Shown: positions 1-9,384 of the stretch, one piece after another | Layout of the letters: every line of letters starts with the position of its first letter | Position numbering within the stretch: the first letter of the stretch is position 1 | Source: Plasmodium relictum | Taxonomy: Eukaryota; Apicomplexa; Aconoidasida; Haemosporida; Plasmodiidae | NCBI RefSeq assembly: GCF_900005765.1 | Contig: NC_041684.1 | Location: 273,889 to 337,888 of the forward strand | Direction of reading: 5' to 3' | Length of the DNA stretch: 64,000 bases | Made by a program: the position numbers and the translations under genes | Notes under the pieces: model-generated | Database searches by the model: none | What the model saw: only the letters and a program-made list of their open reading frames with translations | Told to the model about the DNA's origin: nothing

Positions 1-298
1 TGTGTTCTTTAATTTTCTCATAATTTTCTAAGTATAAATTTTTATATTGTACATCACTTGAAAAATAACGGATGTTACCTCTATTCATAAAACTAATCCT
101 TTTATCTAGTAAGTCAGATGTTAAAAAATTAAAAGGTTGCTTTTTATTTATCAATTTTACATTAGTTAATGGTTTTTCATATAAATCATTTTTATGTTTA
201 TAATGTAAATATCTTTTTTTTGAGCAATTTATTAATATTTTATCAATTTCTCTTTTAGTAATAGTTCTGTTATATGATATTTTTCTTAAGTTTTCCAT
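1..298 (-). CDS. 5' part of an unidentified protein (runs off the window)
   Basis: An open frame on the minus strand starts with ATG at 298 and stays open for 99 codons to the window edge. It begins MENLRKISYNRTITKREIDK and continues basic and polar, with the segment KRYLHYKHKNDLYEKPLTN. I see no signal peptide, membrane segment or recognisable domain. The frame contains Cys, Pro, Gly, His and Asp residues well distributed, unlike the poly-F/K/I/N translations of intergenic DNA here, so I take it as real coding sequence. The upstream side is a 1.7-kb spacer shared head-to-head with the kelch gene. The function is unknown, and whether it has further exons beyond the edge cannot be seen. Confidence 0.7.
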   Translation of the reverse strand, partial: MENLRKISYNRTITKREIDKILINCSKKRYLHYKHKNDLYEKPLTNVKLINKKQPFNFLTSDLLDKRISFMNRGNIRYFSSDVQYKNLYLENYEKIKEH

Positions 299-2014
299 TA
301 TGATATAGGAATGTAAAAAATGTTTATGTATTTTTCTTTTTTTTTTCTATCTATAATAGATAAAAATTTTCTGCATAAAAATGGTATTAAAATAATATGC
401 AAATTTAAAGCTTTTTGTAAAACAAAATTGATTTACAGTATATGGACAGTTAAAAAGAAAATATTCTTTGATTAGATATGAAACGGGTTTGTTTATAAAC
501 TTAATTTTTTATTCTTTTTATTTAAATTTTTTTTTTTTAAATAAAATTTTAGTACTCCAAAAAAAAAATAAATGCGCTAATATAAAAAAATATATTTTTT
601 GAAAAATAATAGTCTAAAAAGTGTGCAATTTAGAAATCAGAAAAAAAAAATTGTAATGAAAAATATAAAAATATTTTTTTAAAAGATTAGAATTTTATAA
701 ATTAATAAAAAACTAATATTAATTTAAAAAAAAAAAAGTACAACTTCAAAATTTATTATTAAAAAGTAAATGACACAAATATCTTACAAATTTTTACATT
801 TTTATAAAAAAATATTGCATAAAAAAAAATGTCTCCAAAAGAATATTATTATTTCATGTTCATTCAGGTGTATTTTAAAATATACCTATTTTTAAAAAGT
901 TATTGTGCAAAATTTTAAACTGAATAAAAAGAAAAATTAGCATTTCTCTTTTATTTTTTGTAATATTTTTTTTTTTTTTATAATTTAAGAAGTTGAATAA
1001 TACTAATTTTGTTTTAATATATATATGAGAATTATATGTGTTCACTTCTAACAAAGTTTCAATTTTTGCATGTAATCGTATTTGAGCTATGTAACTCGCT
1101 AATATCCTTAGCGAAAAACATTATCACTTACAAAATAGAAAATTATTCATTTTTACACTTTTTTTTTTTAAATGTAGTAGTGAAAAGTATATATATATAA
1201 AGTTATTTATTTATAAGTTATAAAAAATTAGCAACTGTAAAATAATATTTCAGTTTGTATGTTCTCTCGAAAATATATAATTGTAAATGAATATTTTCTT
1301 TGTTAATATGCTTTTCAAATAGTTTAAAAAAAAGAAAAAACACAACAGTAGCTTTTTAATATTTCTTTCTCACTTCACATTAACCATTAAAATATTTAAG
1401 ATATTTATTAAAATAAAAAAATGAATATACATATACAAAATAAAGTTTGGAAAAATAAAAGAAAAAAGAGCAAATTATACTCTCTTTTTTGTGGAAATGA
1501 TAAAATATTTTTATTTAATTGAAAAAAAGACTTCATCTCAAATTAATGAAAAATTTTGAAACAAAGATTAGTAAATATAAAAAAGATATAATATATAATG
1601 CCTTTTCTTTATAATTAACTGACCATTTCTATAGTAATAATCTGATTTTACTTTTAAAGATTAAATAAAAAAAGAAAAATAATTTTTTCTATTATATAAA
1701 TTTTTTTTATAAAAGGAACAAAAAGATAAAAAAATTAAATAAAAAGGTAGTAGATTCTATAAAATAAATGTTATTTTTTTACATTTAAAATATTTTTAAA
1801 AAATTATAATCTTCTTTTTAAAGAATAATGAGCAAATTAAAAAAAAAAAAAGATTTAGATATATAAATGAAAAAAGGAAGTATTTTTAAAATTTGCTTAA
1901 GGATTAAAATAATATAAAATAAGAATTTAATTCAAAATAAAGAAAATAAATTTAATTTAGTATAAAAGTGAAAAATAAAATTTTACTAAGAAAAGATAAG
2001 GGAGAATAAATATA
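299..2014. other. Divergent intergenic region (no gene seen)
   Basis: A/T-rich spacer between two divergent genes, so it probably holds both promoters and 5' UTRs. It is dense in poly(dA:dT) tracts. A less A/T-rich pocket at about 1030-1130 contains a perfect 6-bp inverted repeat (listed separately). No tRNA or coding exon was recognised. Confidence 0.6.
1097..1113. other. Small perfect hairpin in a relatively G/C-rich pocket
   Basis: CGCTAA at 1097-1102 and its exact reverse complement TTAGCG at 1108-1113 enclose a 5-base loop TATCC. It sits in the pocket around 1030-1130 that has more G/C than the surrounding spacer. It could be part of a structured transcript or chance; no RNA family was recognised. 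Confidence 0.35.
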
Positions 2015-4468
2015 ATGGGAAAGAAAGATAAAAAAAGCAAAGAAAAAAAGGAAAAAATAAAATTAAAAAAAGAAAAGCAGAAGTTGAAGTCATTAAAAAC
2101 AAAAAAAAAGAAAAAACAAACTTTAAGTGATGAAGATTTTGATAGTATATGTTTATATTATGAAAATTTAAATAAAAAAGATAAGTATGGTCACATAAAT
2201 ATAAACAATACTTCAAATAATACATTTGTGGAATGTGAAAAACCAAGTCCTAGATCTAACTGTTCTATAACTTTTATCAATGAAGAAGAATTTATTTTAT
2301 TTGGAGGGGAGTATAATGATAATAATGAATTAGTAGTATATAATGATTTATTTAAATATAATGTAGTAAAAAATAAATGGAAATATTATTTTACAACATA
2401 TAAAAAACCGAAACCAAGATGTTCTCATCAATCGGTTTATTTTAATAAAAAATTATATATTTTTGGTGGTGAATTATGTACAAATACTCAATTTTATCAT
2501 TTTAATGATTTTTGGTGTTTTGACTTAAAAAATAATGTATTTGAAGAAATAGAAACAAAAAATAAAAAAGAAGAAAAACCCTCCCCAAGAAGTGGCCATA
2601 GAATGATTTTATGGAAAAGTTGTTTAATTATGTTTGGTGGTTTTTTTGATAATGGAAAGTCAATAGAATATTTTAATGATTTATATATATATATAGTAAA
2701 TTGTAATAAGTGGATAAATTTAACAAATGTTTATACAGATTATTTATTTAAAAGATTAACTGAAAATAACATTGATAATAATAATAGTAATAATATTGAA
2801 GGTTTCCTATCAGAAAAAAATGAAAAAAAAACTAATAAAAATTATCAAATACTAAAAGCTAAATTTTTAAAAAATTTTGATTTGGATTCCTATATGCCAT
2901 CCAAAAGATCTAGTGTAGCTTTATTTACGGATACAAAATTTCAAAAAATATATATATATGGTGGTTATTCTCAAGTAAAAAATACCTCTAGAAACGCTGT
3001 TGGGTTTTATTACAATGATCTTTGGGTTTTAAACATAAACTATATGAATGAAGATAATATTTCTGTAAAATATAAAAAATTAAAAAAAAGTATTTTTCAG
3101 CCATCTAAAAGAATTGGTTTCAGTACATGTACATATAAAAATTCTTTAATTTTATTCGGAGGTGTTTTCGATAAATTTGAACAAAGTAATACAAAAAATA
3201 AGAATGTATTAGAGGAATCATTAAACATGAAGTCAATTTTTTTTAATGATATATATTTATTTGATATGAATAAAGAACATTGGTCTTATTTAAGTTTAAA
3301 AAATAAAGATGCAGAAAATAGAAATATGATTGGTAAAGAAAATAAGAAAAAAGAATTAGAGCAAAATAAATCAAGTGAAATTAATGCCAACAATTATGTA
3401 CTAACTGAACAAGAATCAAGTTTTACAGAAAATAAAAAAGTTAAGCTCGAATATAAAGATATTTCTGATAGTTATGATTCAAGTTATTTAAATGATGACA
3501 ATAATGAAGAATATTATTCTAATGTGTTTGTATACTTTGATGAAAACGGAAATAAAAAAACTATGAAAATAGAAGAAGAAGAACTAAATAATACAAATTT
3601 TAATGAGAAAAAAGAATGCGGCAGTTGTATGGAAAACACATTAGATAAACAAATGATTAATAAGAATCATATAGTAATGGATAAAATTATTGATAGTCAT
3701 TCTGTTTTTATTCAAGCAGAAGAACAGAGATATTCAAATGAGAATAGCAAAATTAAAGATTTAAATGATATAAAGGGATTGATAAATGATTCGAAAGAAT
3801 CAAAAGATATAGATGAAAATATTAAGGATGAAGCTAATGATGAAATTATAAATGACTTAAGTAATTCAGATTCAGATAGTAGTAAAAGCAATAAAAGAAA
3901 AAAATTTGTGATAAATGATATTGAACCAATAGGAAGAATAAATAGTCATATATTCATGATAAATAAAAATTTATATCTATATGGTGGTATGTATGAATAC
4001 AAGAATAATGAAATTATGCTTAATGATTATTGGAAAATCAATATATTTAAAAGAGAAAAATGGGAATTAGAAGACAAAGGTAATTTAGATGATATTTATG
4101 TTGAAGAATCTGATTCGAGTTCCTCTTTATCAATAGATGATGAAGATAAGGATGAAAAAGAAATAGAGGATCTAATAATTTGCAGTAAAATTAAAAAAAT
4201 AGAAAATATAATAAAAGAAGAAGACAGGGGATTAGGCTTTGACGTGAAAGAAAATTTAAATGAATTTTTTTTAAGAACAAAACATTATTGGTTAAAGCAA
4301 CTAAATATAATAAGCGAAACCAAACAAAATAGAAAAGATGCTTTTATTTTGTGTGAAAAAAAATACATAACTCTAAAAAAATATTATAATGAAATTCAGA
4401 AATATAAAGAGTTATTATATGCAGAAGAATATGAAAGAAGTATAACTGAAGATAATTTAAGTGAGTAA
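2015..4468 (+). CDS. K10: Kelch-repeat protein, KLHDC4/Kel3 type (Plasmodium K10)
   Basis: 817 residues. The N-terminus is a lysine block (MGKKDKKSKEKKEKIKLKKE). Six kelch repeats follow, each with a Pro-x-x-Arg lead and a hydrophobic-GG turn: GG near residues 95, 149, 205, 313, 380 and 655. A Ser/Asp/Glu-rich insertion of roughly 220 residues (about 420-640) separates repeats five and six. The C-terminus (about 725-800; LGFDVKENLNEFFLRTKHYW) matches the DUF4110 tail that, with the kelch repeats, defines the KLHDC4/yeast Kel3 family. Kelch repeats build a beta-propeller used for protein binding. The family's biochemical role is poorly known, so no specific function is claimed. The single-exon start at 2015 is the first ATG of the open frame. 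The K10 name rests on remembered P. falciparum synteny. The gene is convergent with the scramblase gene. Confidence 0.9.
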   Translation: MGKKDKKSKEKKEKIKLKKEKQKLKSLKTKKKKKQTLSDEDFDSICLYYENLNKKDKYGHININNTSNNTFVECEKPSPRSNCSITFINEEEFILFGGEYNDNNELVVYNDLFKYNVVKNKWKYYFTTYKKPKPRCSHQSVYFNKKLYIFGGELCTNTQFYHFNDFWCFDLKNNVFEEIETKNKKEEKPSPRSGHRMILWKSCLIMFGGFFDNGKSIEYFNDLYIYIVNCNKWINLTNVYTDYLFKRLTENNIDNNNSNNIEGFLSEKNEKKTNKNYQILKAKFLKNFDLDSYMPSKRSSVALFTDTKFQKIYIYGGYSQVKNTSRNAVGFYYNDLWVLNINYMNEDNISVKYKKLKKSIFQPSKRIGFSTCTYKNSLILFGGVFDKFEQSNTKNKNVLEESLNMKSIFFNDIYLFDMNKEHWSYLSLKNKDAENRNMIGKENKKKELEQNKSSEINANNYVLTEQESSFTENKKVKLEYKDISDSYDSSYLNDDNNEEYYSNVFVYFDENGNKKTMKIEEEELNNTNFNEKKECGSCMENTLDKQMINKNHIVMDKIIDSHSVFIQAEEQRYSNENSKIKDLNDIKGLINDSKESKDIDENIKDEANDEIINDLSNSDSDSSKSNKRKKFVINDIEPIGRINSHIFMINKNLYLYGGMYEYKNNEIMLNDYWKINIFKREKWELEDKGNLDDIYVEESDSSSSLSIDDEDKDEKEIEDLIICSKIKKIENIIKEEDRGLGFDVKENLNEFFLRTKHYWLKQLNIISETKQNRKDAFILCEKKYITLKKYYNEIQKYKELLYAEEYERSITEDNLSE

Positions 4469-4594
4469 GAAATATATGATTAATTATATATATATGTTCT
4501 AAATTTCCTATAAATTAAGATTTATTAAATATTTTCTTATAAATTTTTAGTTTTTTGTATATTTTTATTATATATTTTCATAGAAATTTGAAGT

Positions 4595-4850
4595 TTACAG
4601 ATTTTTTACTTTATTTCTTTTAATTTTTCTAATATAAATTTTAAAATTTTCACTATATTTTTTATGACTGAATAAAGCATTCAGAGCTTATATTTTTACT
4701 TTATTTTGTTTTATTTTCTCTAATTTTGTTAATACAAATTTAAAACTTTTGAAAGGCTTATTCTGTTTCTTAAGAATTAAAATTTTATTAGTTATATTTT
4801 TGTTTTATTTTTTCTGATTTTTTCAATATGTATTTTAAATATTTTATGTT
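4595..4850. repeat. Degenerate tandem repeat, unit about 90-93 bp
   Basis: Three similar blocks start near 4608, 4698 and 4793. Each has the order T-rich lead, TTTTATTT-like core, CTAAT/TGAT, then ATAAATTTTAAA-like end. Spacing is about 90 and then 93 bp. Divergence is high, and at this base composition part of the similarity may be chance. Confidence 0.35.
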
Positions 4851-5343
4851 TTTATTATTGTTATAAAGTTCTTAATTTCCCATTTTACTTTTTTTTAATT
4901 TAATAAAAGTTTCTAATTAAAAATTTATTTATTTGTTTTATTTTTTAATATGTTTTATTTTAATGACCTTTTAAAAAAAAATTTACAATTAATAGAATAA
5001 TATGAATTAAAAAAAATTTTATGAATAATAAAATAAATTAAATAAAAATATAAATATAAATATATATAGTCTAAAAATAAAGGAATTCTAAAAAAAAAAG
5101 GAATAACTTAAAGCGTAATCATTTTTATTGTATTACAAAAAAAAATAATTTAGTACATTGCATATAAACATTGTCTTTTTAATTTAAATGACATGCTTAT
5201 TAAAAAAATGTCATTCATTTCAAATGAGAAAAAAAAAAATTTTGTTTAGATTAAGTTGATGTATTAAATTTTTAAAATACAATGAACGTAAAAGGAAAAA
5301 TAATATTATTATTTATTTTTTTTTTATTTTTTTTATTTTTTTT

Positions 5344-5397
5344 CATTTTTTTCATTTTTTTCATTTTTTTCATTTTTTTCATTTTTTTCATTTTTTT
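5344..5397. repeat. 9-bp tandem repeat CATTTTTTT, six copies
   Basis: The cytosines fall at 5344, 5353, 5362, 5371, 5380 and 5389, exactly every 9 bases, each followed by A and seven T. The array ends about 15 bp from the stop codon of the scramblase gene, so it lies in its 3' UTR. Poly-T flanks both sides. Confidence 0.9.
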
Positions 5398-5411
5398 TTT
5401 TTTTAATAAAT

Positions 5412-6299
5412 TTATTTCTTATAATCATAATATATATAATCTAAAAATAGAGCAAAAGCCAAAACCATCATTTTCCATTCAGGATTTACAATTTGTTCGA
5501 AGTTCATTACATAATTATCAAGATCTTGTTTTACAAGTTGTAAAAATGGTACTTCCCTTCTTAAATGTGCAACTTTCTCTTTAGTTTTTGCATCATGTAA
5601 ATAAAAATTGCTATATTTACATACACCACAAGGTAATGGGCATATAATACCAAACTGAAAGCATGTATCATTCATATATATTATTTTATTATTAGATGTA
5701 TCAAATAGATCAAATTTATAAGAACAACAGCTAAAAGGAGATTTTATTGTACCTATTAGTTCTTTATTATTATTATTTGAAAAATCATACATTTTTATAG
5801 TTGGTCTATTTAAACAACACATTGTACATGAGCAATCTTTTTCTATTATAAGATCAGGCATATTTATTTCTTTTCCATATCTTAATATTTTCATTTTTAC
5901 TGGAATACACATTTTTGGTAAACAATTCCTATTAGCAAAATGAGAATTTTCAATGGCAATGAATTTTGTAATCTCATTTGATTTATCTAAAACTAGATAT
6001 CTGTTATTAAAATCTAATTTAAGACCCATAAAAAAATCTGATATAAATTCTTTACTATCAAATACTTGCTTAATTTTGCAACTTTTTATTGGTGCTATAA
6101 CACTTTTCCAATCATTAGCAAACATATGCATTTGTTGTTGGGGTGGTGGCATTGGATTAACATAATTAAAATTATTCATATTGGGATTTGGATAATAATT
6201 AATTGTATTGGGTTGATTATATTGGTCATTTTCTACCTTATTTATTATATTATTTCCATAAATAGCTTGTTTAATGGGAATATTCATTGACTTATCCAT
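5412..6299 (-). CDS. PLSCR: Phospholipid scramblase
   Basis: Scramblase-family protein expected to move phospholipids between membrane leaflets in a Ca2+-dependent way. I start at the ATG at 6299 ([11 protein letters not shown], 295 residues). An in-frame ATG at 6329 would add ten hydrophobic residues ([10 protein letters not shown]) not expected of the family. The N-terminus is Asn/Pro-rich with PPPQQQ. The core follows family order: [19 protein letters not shown], a Cys cluster CSCTMCC suited to palmitoylation, then [19 protein letters not shown], and the C-terminal [20 protein letters not shown], which ends in the usual single hydrophobic helix. The length is typical. It is convergent with the kelch gene. 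Family assignment is confident; scrambling activity is inferred. Confidence 0.92.
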   Translation of the reverse strand: MDKSMNIPIKQAIYGNNIINKVENDQYNQPNTINYYPNPNMNNFNYVNPMPPPQQQMHMFANDWKSVIAPIKSCKIKQVFDSKEFISDFFMGLKLDFNNRYLVLDKSNEITKFIAIENSHFANRNCLPKMCIPVKMKILRYGKEINMPDLIIEKDCSCTMCCLNRPTIKMYDFSNNNNKELIGTIKSPFSCCSYKFDLFDTSNNKIIYMNDTCFQFGIICPLPCGVCKYSNFYLHDAKTKEKVAHLRREVPFLQLVKQDLDNYVMNFEQIVNPEWKMMVLAFALFLDYIYYDYKK

Positions 6300-6329
6300 C
6301 CTATTAATATTAAATATATATAAACACAC

Positions 6330-9300
6330 TTAAATATCTCTTTTCGTATTTTTCCTTTAAAATATTTACTTATTTTTCTAAATTATATTTTTTGATATAA
6401 ATGTATTAATTTATATTATTTTAAAATGTTGTTTAATATTATTTATAATGTTATTAAAAAAAAAATCTTCGAACATGCAAAATAATCTTTAACGAAGTTT
6501 TTCATTCAAAAAAATTTTACATTAAATGCGTAAATGTTGTTCAGCAACAAAAAAATAAGGTTCAAATGTTTTATAAAATTTTCTCTTGTTATATGTAACT
6601 TTTTTTTTTTTTAAATAAATAAAAGCTGTTTGATTTTTTATATGGTTAAAACCTTGCAACTTTCTATTTATAAAAAATTAATATTATATTGTAATTCTAC
6701 ATTTGATGCACACGTATTTATGTATTTATAATACATATTTTCACATAAATTTTTGACTTTTAACTTTTATTGAAAATAAAAGTGGATTTCATTTTTTAAA
6801 TTTTATTTTAAATTACATATGAAACAATCTTTTTTTTCAGATTAATATTAAAATAATACTAATTATATTTCATAGGTTATTTTTTAATCAATAAGAAAAT
6901 AAGTACGCAAAATTCATAATTTTTTATTTTTATGCAATATTCTTATTAAAAACTCACAATTTTTTTTTCAAAAAAGAAATTTTAAAAATAGTCAGACTAA
7001 ATTTAATAATATTATAATTTAGTATTCGTGATGTAGAATAGTAAGTTATTTTAAGGAAGGTTGCTTATTCACATCCTTTATAATATTCAAATGTCTTTTT
7101 CATTTATATAAAATTTCATTAAGTAAATAAGACATATATCCCTATCCATTTCCAAAAATGTGATTTATCAGTAAAATTGTAATATATTATTTTAATTTTT
7201 TTTTTTTTTTCTAATATATTTTTATTTTTACCTACATAGAATATTATAAGTACTTTCATAATTAAGATGAACTTATATTTGAATAAAATTAAAATTTTGT
7301 AATTCAAACATTATTTGGAAATTTCAAATATTTTTTATTTTTTGTCCCCTTTTTACTCACTTTTTTAGTTAAATCAACTGAATAATAAATAGAATTTTTT
7401 TTTATACTTTTAATTTTTATAAAACAAATAACTTATTTTTTAATCTTTCGAGGATAAGGATTAATTTTTGAGTTAAAATTTTAACTTATATTAATAACAT
7501 TTGTGTTTTACACAAAATATAATATATTATTTCATTAATTTTTTAGACAATAAATATTCATTTTTTCATTGACAAAAAAAAAAAAAAAGAAAAAAATTAA
7601 TAATACACACAATTTTTTAAATTCATTATTAAGTTTAAATTTTTAATAAATAATCCAAATGAATATTTAATTTAAAAAAAAATAATAAGATTATAATGTA
7701 CAATATATATAATTTTTATTAGCAAAAGAATTTTATTCTTTTTAATGATTATTTTAAATTATTATAAAAACAAAAAGGAAAGAAAATTTATTTTTTTTTT
7801 CTTTTAAATTTTTTTAAATAAAGTTCCTTATGTTTTTTATCGGAAAAAAGTTAAAAAGTGTTATAATTTGTAATATAGAACATATGGATACCTAATTTTT
7901 AATGCGTAATGATAATTAGACTTTCTAATTTTCTATATTTTACTTTTAAATGAAATATATTCCTTTGAAGAAATATATACGAATGCATTACAACCAGACA
8001 AATATATGTATCTGTATTTTTTCTATATCTGAAAAAAAATTATATACATTTATAGAGTTATTTTAATATTTATTTAAAATTTTTTATATATTTTTAAAAG
8101 ATTTAAAACATATTTTGTGAAAATTAGTAATATAAATTAAACATACGTTAATAGTTCAATAAGAATAATCAAATGTTTCCTTTCCTGAATTGTTTTTTAC
8201 CTTTATTATTCTTTTTCAGTTAAATGAAGTTTTCTATATTAAAAGAAAAAGTACTTTATCTTTAATAAATAAAATAATGAAATTAGTTTTAAAAGATAAG
8301 GTAACATTCATGAAGAAAATACAAAAAAACGATTACGTATAAACAATACGTTTAAATATTAGAAAATGAATAATGTACTTCAAAAGAAAGAATGGATATA
8401 TATTAATAATTACATAAAATTAAAAAATGGGGATGGAACAAGTATAATAACTGTTTATAAAATATTTGAAAATTTTTTTTTAAATTTTACGTTAAAAGTA
8501 GCAACAGGGTTATTTATTACTAACAGTAAGATTGAATAATTTTATACTTTGAATATTCAAAAATACTGTAATAACATAAAATATAAATTATATTATATGA
8601 ATAAAAATTATATATATGGATAATATTTAATAATAAGATGTTTTTAAAGGAATTAAATATAGTTCCATTATAAATTAATTTTAAAAATGTGAAGTTTTGT
8701 AAAGCATTTTTATAATTTTTAAGTAAATAATTTTAAAAAAAAATTGCTTTGTTATATCATGTGTTGATTTTATTGCTAATTTTTAAGTAAAATTTTAATT
8801 TACATATTTGATACTAATTTTGTTTCAATTTTTATTGATATATAATTTTTTTGTAACGATTGAATTTAAATATTTTGTTGAAGTTTCAAAAAATATATAT
8901 ATATTATATAAAAAAATTTTATTACAAACAAAATTGATATCTTGTAGATTTTGTAAATATTTAATAAAATGTATTATTTTAAAAAAATTCTATATAATAG
9001 AAATCCTTAAAGGAATTTATTTTTTTATTAAATCATTATAAAAATATATATACAGATTCTAATAGGGATGTTTAAAATGTTTAAAACTTCGAAAAACATA
9101 TAAAAAAAATGGTTAGTAATTTAGTTGTAAACAAATTACGATGAATAATAAATCTTATTAAATAAATAATTATAATAATAGTGGATATGCAAATTGTTCA
9201 AAGAGAAAAAAAAAATAATAATAAATTAATAAACAAAATTTTAACAGAATAATAAAAAAAAAATACAGAACGTATTTTATTTTTTTAAAGTTTTTTAGAT

Positions 9301-9384
9301 GTAAATATTGTTATATATATATATACATTATACATATATATAATTTAGCTTTTTTTTTCATAATGTTTTAATAACAAAATAAAA
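6330..9384. other. Divergent 3-kb intergenic region
   Basis: Separates the scramblase (-) and IspG (+) start codons. It is mostly low-complexity A/T with poly(dA:dT) tracts and probably carries both promoters. The only coding-like island I found is the possible two-exon mini-gene at 8366-8678, listed separately. The frame at 8808-9041 is poly-I/F/K and looks non-coding. Confidence 0.5.
8366..8678 (+). CDS. Possible two-exon small protein (66 aa), tentative
   Basis: Exon 1 at 8366-8525 starts with ATG and reads MNNVLQKKEWIYINNYIKLK, then NGDGTSIITVYKIFE and LKVATGLFITN. This is far more balanced in Gly, Thr, Trp and Asp than nearby non-coding translations. It ends at a good donor (A|GTAAGATT). 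The nearest in-phase acceptor (AATAATAAG at 8637) gives exon 2 at 8638-8678, adding VFKGIKYSSIIN and a stop. The acceptor lacks a strong pyrimidine tract, so the model is weak. No family was recognised. It could instead be part of a 5' UTR or non-coding RNA of IspG. Confidence 0.3.

Larger units (their letters stand above)
4469..5411. other. Convergent intergenic region with degenerate repeats
   Basis: Lies between the 3' ends of the kelch and scramblase genes. It contains a degenerate repeat of about 90-93 bp at 4595-4850 and a 9-bp tandem repeat at 5344-5397. A frame translating to (FFI)n at 5282-5584 is an artefact of the latter repeat running into antisense scramblase sequence. Confidence 0.6.

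Noticed and set aside
1986-2246. 86-codon minus-strand frame opposite the kelch gene start
   Set aside because: It is antisense to the Lys-rich N-terminus and translates to poly-F/L/Y, a mirror of the real gene.
5282-5584. Plus-strand frame with an (FFI)n hydrophobic repeat
   Set aside because: It is produced by the CATTTTTTT repeat and antisense scramblase sequence; no independent support.
8808-9041. 77-codon plus-strand frame upstream of IspG
   Set aside because: Poly-I/K/F/Y composition typical of intergenic DNA here, with no motif. A join to the exon at 8366 was tried and gave a less natural protein than the 8638 acceptor.
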